Part shown: positions 33,133 through 45,099 of the stretch, in pieces | How the letters are laid out: each line of letters begins with the position of its first letter | Position numbering within the stretch: the first letter of the stretch is position 1 | Origin: Chamaelirium japonicum | Taxonomy: Eukaryota > Streptophyta > Magnoliopsida > Liliales > Melanthiaceae | DNA length: 64,000 nucleotides | Assembly: GCA_947650365.1 (NCBI GenBank) | Contig: OX393552.1 | Span: 24,401,444 to 24,465,443 of the forward strand | Direction: 5' to 3' | Notes under the pieces: model-generated | What the model saw: the letters and a program-made list of their open reading frames with translations, nothing else | What the model was told of the DNA's origin: nothing | Database searches by the model: none | Translations under genes and position numbers: made by a program

Positions 33133-34203
33133 CTACTCGTGCGGGTTTTCCCCGACTTGAGCCACTTCGCCTTCTTTGATCCCCTCCCTTGGCTTTTCCG
33201 CCGCCTGGGCCTCTCCGGCTTCTTGGATCAGTTTCAGGATATCTGATTTTTCGGCCTGTAGAGCTTCGATCTTGGCGTCGATCTTTTCTAGCTTCAGCTT
33301 CAGCTTCCCTGCATCCTTGCCCTTCTCCTTCCCCTCAAGCTTCCTCTTCTCGCTCTTGTCCTTCTTCTTGCCTTTGTCTTTCTCCTTCCCCTCATGGTCT
33401 TCTTTTGGCTCCTTACATTTCTCCTTATCTTTCTCTTTCTTCTCTTTCCCCTTTTCTACCACTTCATCCTCGTCGGTCTTCTTCTTTTTCTTTTCCTTCC
33501 CTTCACTGTTTTTCTCTTCTTTATTGTCTTCTTTCACCTTTGACTCTTCACCCTCATCCTTGTTCTTCTTCTTTTTCTTCTTTTCTTCTCCATCACCATC
33601 CTTCTCTTCGAGCTTTCCATCTTCATGTTTATCTTTCTTCTCCTTGTCCTTTTTCTTCTGTTTTTCTTCGTCCCCATCATCAATTTCTCCATTTTTTTCT
33701 TTCTTCTTCCCTTTCTCTTTCTTCTTTGGCTCTCCTTCCCCATCCTTCTCCTTCGAGTCTTCTCCATCTTTATCCTTCTTCTTCGCTTTCCCTTTATCCT
33801 TTCCTGCTGCCTGCCCATCCTCTTCCTTCTTTCCCTTAGGATCTTCATCCGTATCGACTTTCTTCTTCTTTTCTTTATCCTTTCGCTCCTTATCTTTTTT
33901 CTCGTCCTTTTCATTAATTTCCCCGGCTTCTTCCTTCTTGCCTTCCTCCTCGGACTTCTCATGCTTGCCTTTTTTCTCTTTTTGTTTCTTCTCCTTCTTA
34001 CCGTCGTCTTTGTGTTCCGCATCCTTGTCTTCCTTATGGTCCTTCTCTTTCTTCACAGTTTTTGTCTTCATTTCAGCTCCAATCTCTTTCATCCCCTCTT
34101 TCTCTGTCCCTGGTTCCTTTTCCTTGCTTTTGAGCTTTAGATGGAACTCCTCTTTCAGCTCCTTCACTTCTTCATCAGTGGTTGGCGCACATCTTTCCTC
34201 CAT
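33133..34203 (-). CDS. Lysine/glutamate/aspartate-rich protein (KED-like)
   Basis: A single 356-codon frame starting MEERCAPTTDEEVKELKEEF. Residues about 45-295 are almost entirely K, E and D with some G, in blocks such as EKKKKVDTDEDPKGKKEED. Residues about 297-335 (KLKLKLEKIDAKIEALQAEK) have heptad spacing typical of a coiled coil. The composition recalls the wound-induced tobacco KED protein, whose biochemical role is unsettled; this is similarity of composition, not proof of orthology. An in-frame TGA lies just upstream of the ATG, which fixes the start. A splice acceptor 'gttgatttcag' ends at 34259, so a 5'UTR intron is likely. The gene is convergent with the GH3 gene. Low-complexity frames can arise by chance, but the ordered N and C termini argue for a real gene. 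Confidence 0.65.
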   Translation of the reverse strand: MEERCAPTTDEEVKELKEEFHLKLKSKEKEPGTEKEGMKEIGAEMKTKTVKKEKDHKEDKDAEHKDDGKKEKKQKEKKGKHEKSEEEGKKEEAGEINEKDEKKDKERKDKEKKKKVDTDEDPKGKKEEDGQAAGKDKGKAKKKDKDGEDSKEKDGEGEPKKKEKGKKKEKNGEIDDGDEEKQKKKDKEKKDKHEDGKLEEKDGDGEEKKKKKKNKDEGEESKVKEDNKEEKNSEGKEKKKKKTDEDEVVEKGKEKKEKDKEKCKEPKEDHEGKEKDKGKKKDKSEKRKLEGKEKGKDAGKLKLKLEKIDAKIEALQAEKSDILKLIQEAGEAQAAEKPREGIKEGEVAQVGENPHE

Positions 34204-34260
34204 TTTTTGGATTGCTCAGTGTATGCAGAAATGTGAAGCTTAACTTCTTCTAACTGCCCT

Positions 34261-35589
34261 GAAATCAACAAAAAATTATTGGCAGCAAGATCAATCTTCC
34301 ATAGATCAAATCTTCAATAATTAGATATATACATGGCCCCCCATTGGTGCAGGGCACGATCAGAGGTATATATCTGAATGTTACGTCCTCGAAATGGCAA
34401 TTTCTTTGTCCATAATACTATCGAGGGTATGTTTAGTTCTTCCATCCACAGAATAATCACCACATAATATCCATCCGCAATATAAAATAGGCAATATTAA
34501 TGATGCAAGATAAAAGACCTAAACTAGATCGAACAAAATGCTATAATCATTCTTGAAATTCTGACAACCTTAGTTACGGGCAACGGCAATTAAGAAAACT
34601 ACGATTACACGGCCAAATAGTGGCTGATGCTCTCGGCAAGATCGAACATCCAGTGGTTCAGCGTTCACCATTGGTATCGAATGTTGAGCTTTAAAAGAGG
34701 TGGCAGTGTTGGAAAAAAGAAAGAATAGGTTTCATCCGCTTAATTTGGCTCAGGCTAAAATGGGCCCCTGACTTTGGTGCAGGTTGAATAATACCAAATA
34801 AAGCATGCTTTAAAGTGGTGATTAACAAGTTTTCAACCCAGATGGCTTAAAAAGGCATGGGCTTAGGGTTTCAAAGTGGGGAAAGGATGCGACTTCGGGC
34901 TTGCAGCTCAAGCCGATGGTCGATATTGCAAAGGTTCACGGGAAAGTAGAGAAGGCGATGGCAGGCAGATATAAGTTTGGTTGGGTTCGAATAATGGCTG
35001 TGAGGCCGACAAATTACGGTAGAAACGGCAATTAGAAGGCATCCTTTTTTTGGAAGGCAGCATGGTCCCTACAACGTTGAACTGTTGACCACGGATGGAG
35101 CTGATGTGTTACCGTGACAACGTTGGCAGCTGTCAAGTGACTCGTAGTGGGCTCCTTAGCATCGAAGACGATCATCGTTAGAACGGTTGGTGATCCTCAT
35201 AGTTTTAAAAAACTCGTACTGGAGCATGTTGGGGCTCGTCTGTAGGGCTAGGCGGGCCCAAAACACCTAGGCGGTAGAGTCGGTAGTAATCTTCTAGCTA
35301 GGCACATGCCACGGGCTCCTAGGGATTTTTCACCCCAATTGGTTGCGCATATGCTCAACTGGACCAACACACACAGACACATAGATATAACCTAAAGTTA
35401 AAAACTTACAACCCAATCTAATCACAACACATCACCCTCCTTCCTCTTGGTCTCCACTGTAATTGTGTGCCCCCTTCCTTTCTGGCAACTTCACTGCAAC
35501 TACGACTATCAAGCTCTGGCAGCCCCTCCACTACCATTCAGTTTGATTGTGAATGCTCATCCTTTCAACTACCACTATGATTGTGACCG
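34261..35589. other. Intergenic DNA, upstream side of the KED-like gene
   Basis: Probably includes the 5'UTR intron and promoter of the KED-like gene, but I could not place the first exon or a TATA box. A stretch at 35220-35290 has 'aggcgg' motifs common in plant MITEs, without clear ends. Confidence 0.4.
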
Positions 35590-37420
35590 TGACCATTCGG
35601 CTCCAACAATTCCTAGAAGAACATGGCATTGTGCCCCAATACATAGCGTCGGGCATACCACAACAAAATGGTGTGGCAGAAAGAAGAAATCACACTTTGC
35701 TGGACATGGTGAGTATGTTATATAACTCCTCCGTTTCTCTCGACATGTGGACTGAGATCTTAAAAAACCACAGTGTGTGTGCTGAATAGGATTCTATCTG
35801 AGGTCGTAATCCCAAAACACCTTTTGATTTATGAAACAGATGGAAACCTAGTTTAAATCGAATGCAAGGTACAAAAAATCGATATATTTCACGAAATATC
35901 ACGAAATATATCGGAAATATAAAAACCCGATACGAAATCCCGCCTGCAGTCTCGAGCAGAACTGAAAATATCAAAATATCGAACGATTTCACAAAATATC
36001 ACGAAATACTCTTGTAGGACCGACAGAACCTAGAAGTTCCTCAAGAAAGAGGAAAGCTACAATCTATGCTGACTACGAAGTATAGCAACAAGAGTCCAAC
36101 GAAATAGTTGGACTGATTCAAGATACTGAAACGTTTTTCACAAGCCGTGATTGGAGACAACTCCACAAAATGCTATAATGCCATGAAGGATAAGATGAAA
36201 TCAATGATAAATAATCAAGTATGGGATCTAGTAGAGTTACCAAGAGGAGCCAGGCATATCAGCTATTAGTGAGTCTCTAAGATCAAAACAGATGCATCTG
36301 TTAACATCGAAAGACATAAGGCAAGACTTGTCAAAGGTTTTACTCAAAGGTGCAACATTGATTATCACGACACCTTCTCTCTGGTCTCAAAGAAGGATTC
36401 ATTAACGATAATCATGACTTTAGTAACTCATTATGACCTAGAGCTACTACAACAAATGTATGTAAAACAATTAGCCTAAATGGGGATCTTTAGGAAGAGG
36501 TATACATGCAATATGAAGGTTTCACTTCAGATAAAGGAAGTCTGTTGGTTTGTAGACTAAAAAAATCTATATAAGAACTGAAACAGGCCTCCCGATAGGC
36601 CTTTCAACAGTAGTATTTAAACTTCCCCAATGTCATTACTTCATTCAGTTTCATGGAGAATGGTGTAGATCAATGTAAATACCTTAAGGCTAGTGGGAGC
36701 CACTACATGTTTCTAGTCTTGTATGTAGACAATATACTACTATCTAGCAACGACTTGGGAATGCTACGTGAGACGAAGTAATTTCACTCACAAAACTTTG
36801 ATACCCAGGACTTAGGTGACGCACCCTATGTTATTGGAATAAATATCTATAGAGATCGATCCCGTATGATACTAGGATTGTCACAAACAGGTTATGTTAA
36901 CAAAGTTCTTGAAAGGTTTAACATGAAAAGCTGCTCACCAAGCATTGCTTCTATACAGAAGGGTGATAAATTCAATTTATCCCCATGTCCAAGAAACTCT
37001 CTTGATACAGAGGTTATGGCTAACATTTTCTATGCATCAGTAGTTGACAATCTGATATACTTGGAGGTATGTACAAGGCCTGACATCAATTTTGCAATTG
37101 GAGTGTTGGAAAGGTACCAGAGTGATCCAGGTTTGGATCACTAGAAGGGTGCTAAAAAGGTCATGAAATATCAACAGGGGACTAAAGACTACATGCTTAC
37201 ATATAGACACTGATGATCTGGAGTTGGTCGGATAATCAAATTCTAACTTTGCCGATTGCGTTGACTTTAGAAAGTCAAATTGGGTCATGTTTTACTTTTG
37301 GCACTGGGGAGGGGGTATTGTCTCTTGGAGAAGCATCAAACAGACCCTTACGGATTCGTCGGCTATAGAAGCAAAGTTCGTTGTTCTCTTTAAAGTATCC
37401 TCACAGGTATCTTGACTAAA
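35590..37420 (+). mobile_element. Decayed copia (Ty1) pol fragment
   Basis: Pieces of integrase ('GIPQQNGVAERRNHTLLDMV') and of reverse transcriptase and RNase H ('MFLVLYVDNILL', 'YVNKVLERFNM', 'YLEVCTRPDINFAIGVL') are spread over about 1.8 kb. No LTR pair was recognised. Old and heavily broken. The MITE at 37798 probably landed in its 3' part. Confidence 0.75.
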
Positions 37421-37797
37421 GAACTTTATCACATGAATTAGGATTGTATATATCATATCCAGACAGTTGACGATCTACTGTGATAATGTCATTATTATGG
37501 ACTTCTCGAAAAATAAGAGTGAGTCGAAGTAAGCACATCGATATAAAGTATCTTGTTGTTTAAGACAATCAAACAGTTGATAAAATTTTGATTGAGCATA
37601 TTGGAATGGAACTTATAATTTGATGATCCAATGACTAGCTAATTGTATAAGGGTCATGTGGATCTGATGGGTCTTACTAGCTAATTGTACTCTTAAGTAT
37701 TATACGTTGGAAAAAAAAATCATATTTTCAGCAATGAATAAAGTTTTATCTTGTGGAAGTTGTTCACATTTAAATTATTGAGGCATAAGGTTCTGAC

Positions 37798-38334
37798 TAG
37801 GGGTGTGCAGGATCCAAATCAAACGAACCAAACCAAACTGATCAATTGTGATCGGTTTCGACACACTCAATGGATCGGATCGGATCGGATTGGGTTTCTT
37901 AAAAACCAATATGATTTGATCGGTTGACGGATTTGTAAATTTAAAATCGACCTAAACCGAACCGAACCGACTTATGTATAAACATATAATATTTTATTAA
38001 ATATATCATATGTCCTTATATGCCCTTGCGACCAACAACCGTTGCAATACTATAGGATGACTCAAAATCAATTAAATATCTTATTTAAGCCTAATAATTT
38101 GATAATAACTATTATTTTTTAAGTTAAAAGAAGGTCCTAATATAAGGGGGAAAATGCCCAATAAGCATATAGGCCAAAGCACATACCAACCATCCAATCC
38201 AATCCCCGCTTTTAATTGAATTGGATTCCAATCTCAATTCGGTTTGGATCAGATTGAAAATCCTCAACCGACCAAGGTTGGATAGGTTTGGGTTTTGCCT
38301 AAATAGGTTGGTTTCGAACCGATGCAAAATTCTA
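37798..38334. mobile_element. hAT-type MITE, TAGGGGTGTGCA termini
   Basis: 537 bp, left end TAGGGGTGTGCAGG, right end (inverted) TAGAATTTTGCATCGG. Exact 8-bp duplication GTTCTGAC at 37790-37797 and 38335-38342. Contains 'ggatcggatcggat' and 'ccgaaccgaac' subterminal repeats. Non-coding. Confidence 0.85.
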
Positions 38335-38502
38335 GTTCTGACATAGAGTGAATCATGAATTCACTCATAAAGCTACTTGTCACATAAAGTATTTGGTCAT
38401 GAATTATTATTTATATTGTATACATGGAAGGAACTGTCTGTATAGACATGACCACCATGATTCATGTGATTGAAAAATTGTGTTTAAGCTTAAGTATGTT
38501 CG

Positions 38503-38747
38503 ATTAAACGGTGCGGTGCGGTTTTGGTTTTCGATTTCGATGTATCGACGCGGTTTCGGTTTTGATCAAAACCACACCATTTAGGTCATTATAATGATAA
38601 ACCGCAGTGCACCACACCACATGGTGCGGTTTTGCTTTTACATAATGGTACACCGTCGCAGTGCAGTTTCGGTGTACCGGTTCAGTGTTGCGGTGCGGTT
38701 TCGGTTTTGCCCAAAACCGTGCTAAAACCGCACCGTTGCCATCCCTA
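38503..38747. mobile_element. Small hAT-type MITE
   Basis: The right end inverted reads TAGGGATGGCAACGGTGCGG. The left arm ATTAAACGGTGCGG pairs with it internally. Flanks TATGTTCG (38495-38502) and TATGTGCG (38748-38755) match at 7 of 8 bases. Interior is 'gtgcggttttggttt' repeats. Confidence 0.6.
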
Positions 38748-40252
38748 TATGTGCGTACTCAAATTTTTTGACTGTTTATTGCCCATTAAAGTTATTATGC
38801 CAAGTAGGAAAGTGTTGGGTTTGGCCACGCGTTGGCCGCGCGTGGGCTTAATGATATCCCAATACAAACCCCGAAGGGTTGGTCTTTAACGAGAAACAAA
38901 TCCCATATGATCAGTGGTCAAGTGATGAATCCCAGCCCTTCATCTAATCCTACACCGATTAGATTTCGGTAAATTATGATTGGGGGGTGACCTAGTTTAG
39001 CTAAGCATAGATAGCTCCACCTTCTCTTGAGATAATCGTCTAGCCAAGGACTAAACTAGAACACCCCCAAGTCCGATGGCAGGCAACGGAACCCTGTCGA
39101 ACAGGATTTCTGGATCATTTCTCGTAAAATAAAAGGGGACAGTGTGATCAGTCCCTCCAAGTCCGATGACGGACAACCCGAATAGATGAATTGACACTCA
39201 CTACTCTTGTTTCAAACCTAGAATAGGCGAACAAGAATTCCTTAGCTTCAAGAAACAGTTTCCAATTCTGCAAATCCATCAAACCATGAAAAAAAAAAAA
39301 CCAAAAAAAAAAAAAGCCACCGGCTTGAATCATAGAAAACCCATCAAAGATCAGTTCCAAAGATTCCAAAAGCGGGCAAGATCTGACCTTCGATTGAGGG
39401 GAGCTCCAGAAATTCCACAATTGGGAAGGGGGAGAGCACCCAAAGCCCTCTCTTTCTCCTCTTTATCCGCTTTCTCCTTCCGCGGATTTTATTTATACAG
39501 AAACGGAAAGGATTAAATGCGCCGCGTGCCCGCGTCCGTCTCGATGTTCCACCGCCGAAGATGCGACACGCGGCGTGATGCTCGCGGGGCGAAGCCTCGC
39601 CAGACATGGCACGTCCAGCTGGGAATTCCTAAGTCAGATCACACACACCTACCCGTAAACCCCACTTCGCGGCCTTGTTCCAGCTTGGACCCCCCCCCCA
39701 CCCCCCCCCCACCCACCCCCCCGGCGGTGGGGCCCAACAGAACGTCTAGGAAGGATCACCGTGGGTCCCACGATGAGAAAAACTTTGGTATAACCATGAT
39801 AAAAGCTGATCTGGCATCACGGACCAATCTCTTTTTGTAATCACCGTTTATATTAGATAAACCTACGAGATGTAGTTGAGGTTGAGTGCAATGCACATGT
39901 CGTGGTGGCTGTTATTGTGTGGCAACGATCCACCTAGCCGAGTGCTTGAGGGATGCTCGGACGGTTGTGATTGGACTGTGATACCAGTGATATGGTATCA
40001 CGACTATGCCGAATTTTTTCTCGTCCCACCAGTCGTATGCCGCGCCAACCGGTCAACTACTCTTTTGTTAAGATGGTCTACAAGAACTATTTAACCAAGT
40101 ACTGTAATTCTCAATATCCAATTATATTGATGATAATGTAAATGCGATTCTATTCGATGACCCGCTACCACTATGACTGTGACCATCTGGCTCCGACAGT
40201 CCCACTGTCAGCTGTCTCTTTTTACCCAACCATATCTTTTCTTCTTTTTTTT
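38748..40252. other. Intergenic DNA without a recognised gene
   Basis: Contains 'ccaagtccgatg' twice (39068 and 39158), an A-rich tract near 39288-39316 and a C-rich tract near 39690-39722. A 35-bp phrase near 40167 ('ctaccactatgactgtgacc') also occurs near 35570. No exon or RNA gene is visible. Confidence 0.5.
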
Positions 40253-40610
40253 TCGGTAAATTATAAAAACCTCCGTTGAACTAGACACCTAGTTTCACAT
40301 TGAGCCCTCCAATATTTTTCTGGACAACTTAACCCCTTGAACTATGCTACGTTTACATGTTCACCCATCAAATCTAATATTTAATCCAAAAATACCCTTC
40401 CCAATAACATTATAGAGATTTTTTAAAGATTACTTAGACTTGGATGATGAAATTTTTAGTATAAATATTAACCTTAACGGATGAAAGCTAACGGAGAGGG
40501 TGAACATGCAAACAAATCATAGTTTAGGGGGTCAAGTTATCAAAAAAATATTCAAGTAACCAATGTGGGATTAGGTATACAATTCAACAGAGGTTTTTAT
40601 AATTTGCCTA
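40253..40610. mobile_element. Foldback MITE, GGTAAATTATAAAAACCTC arms
   Basis: 358 bp with arms of about 120 bp. Left 'ggtaaattataaaaacctcc' matches the complement of right 'gaggtttttataatttgcc', and 'tttctggacaacttaacccc' matches the complement of 'gggggtcaagttatc'. Non-coding, no sure target duplication. Confidence 0.75.
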
Positions 40611-40693
40611 TCCTTAGTCGCTCTCCGCTGCTTGTCACTGTTCCCACCCTACTCCTTCCACCTCCTACTCCTCATAGAGGAGGGAGGAGGAAC

Positions 40694-41484
40694 AAGGACT
40701 GCAACATGCTTTTTTCCACTGGTTCCCCCTAGGGTTAGGGTTCAACGATCTCCCCTCCCCTGGCCTCCTCGATTGCCAGTGACGACACCGGGGAGGTCGA
40801 GACTCCGGTGCGAGCTACAATCGGGGATGGATCTGGATCCCCCTTCGTTCCCTTGTAATTAGGGGATTCCGGCAGCTGGCTGCTTTGTGATCGTCCCGCC
40901 AGAGTAGCGCATAGCACCTCTTGCTCGGCTCATCGTCCGTGGATCGGCTTTGGGAACGCATCTGGCCGGTTGCGCAGTGGTGTGGCACATTTGACCTCGG
41001 CCCGCCTTGGCAGATGTCCCATAGGGGGTTTTCAGATCACCCCGGTTGCACGATGAGGCGGATCTAGATGGTTCGTGGCGACGGCGGCTGATCCGACGAC
41101 AGATCGAGACATCTTTGTGTAGCTTCCTCTTTTTCGGTCGTGCTGCTAAAGTGTGGGTCGTCTCCGGCACCGACGGCTACCGAGGCAGTACCTTAGTTTG
41201 TTTTGGTTGTATTTTGTGGGGTGTTTTTTTGTGTTTTATTTTTGGTTGTATTTTGTGGGGTGTTTTTTTGTGTTTTAGCCTGTCTCTTCTCCACTGGTAT
41301 GCGGTAACCCGCCGAAGTGGTGGTGGTGGTGTCCGTCGGTGTGCGACGTGTGGTAAGTTTTAGGCCTTGTTGGTAGTGGGTCTTGCCGTCAAGTGACGGA
41401 ATGATGCTAGCGCCAAGCTGTAGCACCTCCCGGAGGTTTGATGACCTCCCCCTTTCATGAACCCAAAAAAAAAGGACAGCAACA
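40694..41484 (+). mobile_element. Poly(A)-tailed retroposed unit
   Basis: The sequence ends 'tgaacccaaaaaaaaa' and is bracketed by a 13-bp near-repeat, AAGGACTGCAACA (40694-40706) and AAGGACAGCAACA (41472-41484). This fits target-primed insertion of a LINE 3' end or SINE-like unit. Inside, a 40-bp block 'ggttgtattttgtggggtg' is tandemly duplicated (41197-41276). No protein domain was recognised. Confidence 0.55.
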
Positions 41485-41698
41485 AGCGGCAAGGAGCAAG
41501 GAGGAGGAGGAATATAAAATAGGGCTTATGTTCAGGGTCGAGTTAACAGTTGTTCACACTCAGCCCACATACAAATATACAATAGGGCTTGAAGATTCGA
41601 TCCCAGCTTGGCCCAAAAGCCCAATCTAATTGTCCAAAGTGGGCCCAAATTAGGCCTGACCCGATGGGCCCTGGACTGGTCTGAGCCATTTATAGCCT

Positions 41699-42418
41699 TG
41701 TGGGTGCAAATTTTGGTAAGCAGTCTACGAACCGCAGGACCCACCGGCCCTGCCTGGTGGGCCCATAGAGACTACCGCGGGACCTACCGGCCATGCCTGG
41801 TGGGCCCACAGAGACTACCGCGGGACCCACCGGCCCTGCCTGGTGGGCCCACAGAGACTATCGCGGGACCCACCGGCCCTGCCTGTGGAATCCCCAGAGA
41901 CGACAGCGGGACCCCCCAGCCTTGCCTGTGGAATCCCCCGGATACGGCAGCAGAAACCGTCGTTTGCCACCAGATTTCCTCCCAGGAAATCCTCTAAATA
42001 GCAAAGCCTTCAAATGTAAAAAGATGGAGATCCAGAAAAAATCCAGAAACCAGAACTCTGGAATTCAAGCTTTCAACCCTCCAACTCTCCTCGATCTTCT
42101 TCTTGTCTCTGAAGAGATCGGAGACACTTCAGTGACACTCGGCCTGTCGAGGTCACTTCGAGCAAAGTGATAGTGAATTTGGCTTGCTCCCTATAGCACG
42201 GAGACGTAGGCTTCGGCTGAACTCCGAGATCACATCTCGTGTCAACGTACTCTTTGATTGCATACCCAAGACGCTAACTCAAAGTGACCGCAAAGTGATC
42301 AAAACTTCAACCTTCAAACCTACCTTCCAACCAACGGATCAACCAACGATCTCCGACTCAACATCAATTGACTAATGAGGTGAAGTCTTCGGATCGGCAC
42401 GAAGATTTTTTCCCCACA
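41699..42418 (+). repeat. 5' LTR of the Tat element
   Basis: Starts TGTGGGTGCAAATTTTGG and ends TTTTCCCCACA. The U3 part (41738-41925) holds four to five copies of a 43-bp unit built on 'gggacccaccggccctgcct'. Because 43 is not a multiple of three, the repeat gives a rotating collagen-like open frame that is not a gene. Confidence 0.95.
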
Positions 42419-42441
42419 GTTTGGCGCCGTCTGTGGGATCG
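42419..42441 (+). other. Primer-binding-site-like sequence of the Tat element
   Basis: 'gtttggcgccgtctgtggga' follows the LTR directly. TGGCGCC-type sites are frequent in Tat elements; I did not assign the tRNA. Confidence 0.7.
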
Positions 42442-42586
42442 AGCGAGAAGCCAAGTCCGCTCTACAACAAATATCAGATCGGTTGAGCAGACAACCGATC
42501 TAGATAGTCAAACTTTCCAGCCCCTTCGGATGAGCAGACAACCGTTCGGACGCCGGCAATCTAGTTGCATCCTTCGCTTTCCCTAA

Positions 42587-44332
42587 ATGGCGAGAACAAA
42601 ATATCAGGATCAACCAGAGGGAAGTAACACGCATCAAGCTCGTCCGGAGACTCGTTCGATGAGTCAACGGATCAACTTCGGGCAGCCCCTTGCTGTCCTC
42701 AAATTGGGGGTTCGCTCAAGGAGCGGAAGATCGGTCGATCGACCGATCGCCCCACCTCGACGGCAGTCAATAGGGCAAACTGCTCCCGCTCCAGCTGAAG
42801 ATCCTCCATCCACTTATCAAATCTCGGCAGTCGACTTCCAGCTACTGCAATTGGCTAAACAGAATGCCACCCTCACAGCTGAAAGGGATGCCCTCAAGAG
42901 AGCAGCCTCTGAAGCCGGGATTGTTCTTCCCATCCCCTCATCTAACGAGAAAGTCGATCTGCCACGACAATCAATCCACTCTGAGCCACGGAGATCAATG
43001 GGCACCGTTGCCCTTGAAAGGATCCGTCGCGTTCCAACCCCCTCTGCTGCTCCATGGAAGCAGAGTGTCTGGGATCGTATAGACGATGAATCCTCTCGGT
43101 CGTCCTCGGGCCGCAACTGTGACAGGTGGACACAGTCGAAGCCCGACTTATGAAGAAAGCAACAGATGAAAGGGGCGCCCTCAAGGAGTAGAGCTTCTCC
43201 ATCCCTCCCACTTCAACGGGGAGCCGGAATGGATCTTCGTCGTCGACTCCAACCGGCTGATACTCAAAGGCCCGAACAAGACCTCACAATTTTGCCTCTT
43301 GACCTGCATCCAGGTCGGGGGCATGGTCGTAGGGAGGGATACTCCTCTGCCGGACCTCTCCATCGAAGCGTGTTCCAGTCAGCATTTCCTAGGGGATGGA
43401 GGACTCCCACTCTCCCCAAATTCAATTGCCTCAAGGGAGATCCAACTCTCCACATACTCGCCTTCAAGCAAGCATTGACACCGCATGAGGAAGAGAACAA
43501 CGTGCTCTGCCGCACCTTTGCTGGGAGCCTCGACGAGCCATCTCTCGATTGGTACCATAATCTTCGAGCTGGGTCCATCACCCAGTTTGGAGTCTTGGCT
43601 AACCACTTTGTGCAGCACTATTAGCTCAAGTTGAAGCCGGAGAAAAAGCTAGACTCCCTCTACAGGCTGAGGATGGGTGCTGACGAGAGTCTTCACAGCT
43701 TCACGCGAAGATTTCGCAATGAACACGTCGCTCTCTCGGGACGACATCTTGATGACGAGGCTATCATGCTGGCCTTCCATAATGCTCTCTGTTTCGATCT
43801 CCACATCTACAATGACTTCATTCGCAATCCTCATCCTTCCCTGGGTTCAATGTTTGATCGAATCCAAAGGGAAATAGAAGTTGAAGATGATCAAGTCGCC
43901 CGAAAGGGGCGAGAGACGAAGCGACGACCAGTTGAAAGAGAAGCCCTGAAGTATGCTGCCAAAGCTCACAATGCAGAGGCGTTGATTCCCCCTACACCCA
44001 AGCGGTCAAGTAATGAGGGACGCAGATCCCCTCAGAAGAAGGCTACATTCACCGATTGGACTCTACCAATCGAGCAAATTCTCGATCGAATTCAGCACGA
44101 AGAATTCCTCCGAAGGCCAAACCCTCTGCAACCGGATACCAAGGTCACAGCAGACAAGACAGTCTACTGTGACTTCCATCGCAGCCATGGCCATCCTACC
44201 GATCGATGTTATCGATTGAGATACCATCTCGAGGATCTGCTACGCGAGGGCCATCTCCAAGAGTTCGTCAAGGGCGGACCAGACCAGCGCCGACCCTCTA
44301 CAAAGGGTAAAGAAGCTTGCTGGGTCCATTGA
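42587..44332 (+). mobile_element. gag region of the Tat element
   Basis: The N-terminal part begins MARTKYQDQPEGSNT. A retrotransposon gag core follows ('TLPKFNCLKGDPTLHILAFK', 'LDSLYRLRMGADESLHSFTR'), then a C-terminal zinc-like motif 'YCDFHRSHGHPTDRCYRL'. It would form the capsid. Broken. Confidence 0.85.
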
Positions 44333-44359
44333 ATTTCTACCAATCAATCATCTATCGCA

Positions 44360-44920
44360 GTGCGTGCCAATGTGTTTGGCATTCACGATTCATTGCACAA
44401 CCAGGCGCTGACCGGGAAAGAAGTTGATCGACAAGTTCGACGCATCTTCAACGTTTGCTCCGCAGCGAACAAGGAAAATACCTGGATCGAGAAGCCTGTC
44501 AAAGGCCTAGCTTGGCCCTCCATCGTTTTTAATGACGCTGATCTTCAAGGAGTTCATACTCCACATCGAGACCCCCTGGTCCTGAAGCTCATCATCGATG
44601 GCAGCACCGTCAACCGCATCCTGATTGACACTGGGAGCTCAATCGACATTATGTTCTCAGACTGCTTCAAACGTCTGGGACATAAGTACTCAAGTCTTGA
44701 AGTCGTCCTGACGGTGATCACGGACTTCAACGGGGAGCAGAGCATAACAATGGGCGAATCAAGGTTCACCCTCGACCTTAGCCGAGAGACTCGAGTCTCG
44801 GTGAGGTTCGCAATCGTCGAGGGGACATCCAACTATAACATCATCCTCGGTCGATCATTTCTCCACCAGATCAATACCATCTCCTCTTCCTACCATCAAC
44901 TCCTCAAATTTGCAACATGA
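44360..44920 (+). mobile_element. Aspartic protease region of the Tat element
   Basis: The active-site motif 'ILIDTGSSIDIMF' and the later 'YNIILGRSFLHQI' are typical of retropepsin-like proteases that cut the polyprotein. Confidence 0.85.
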
Positions 44921-45099
44921 GAGGGTATTGTCTGCATTCGAGGAGATCAGCAAGTCGGATGGTCCTGCGAAGCTGCCGCCACGAAAACAGATCGTAGAAT
45001 AAATCTCGCTCCCCCAAAGCGACCCAGGGATGAAGCCGGCCCTTCCTCGAGATAGCAACCAAAGGAGATCCCGCTGACCGAGCCCCCTCCGATCGAGTG

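Noticed and set aside
33176-34243. 355-residue plus-strand frame rich in Ser and Phe
   Set aside because: It is the complement of the K/E/D-rich gene; the purine-rich coding strand leaves the other strand open by composition.
41608-42170. Collagen-like protein with GPTGPAWWAHRDYR repeats
   Set aside because: It lies in the LTR 43-bp repeats; the frame rotates from copy to copy and is repeated in the other LTR.
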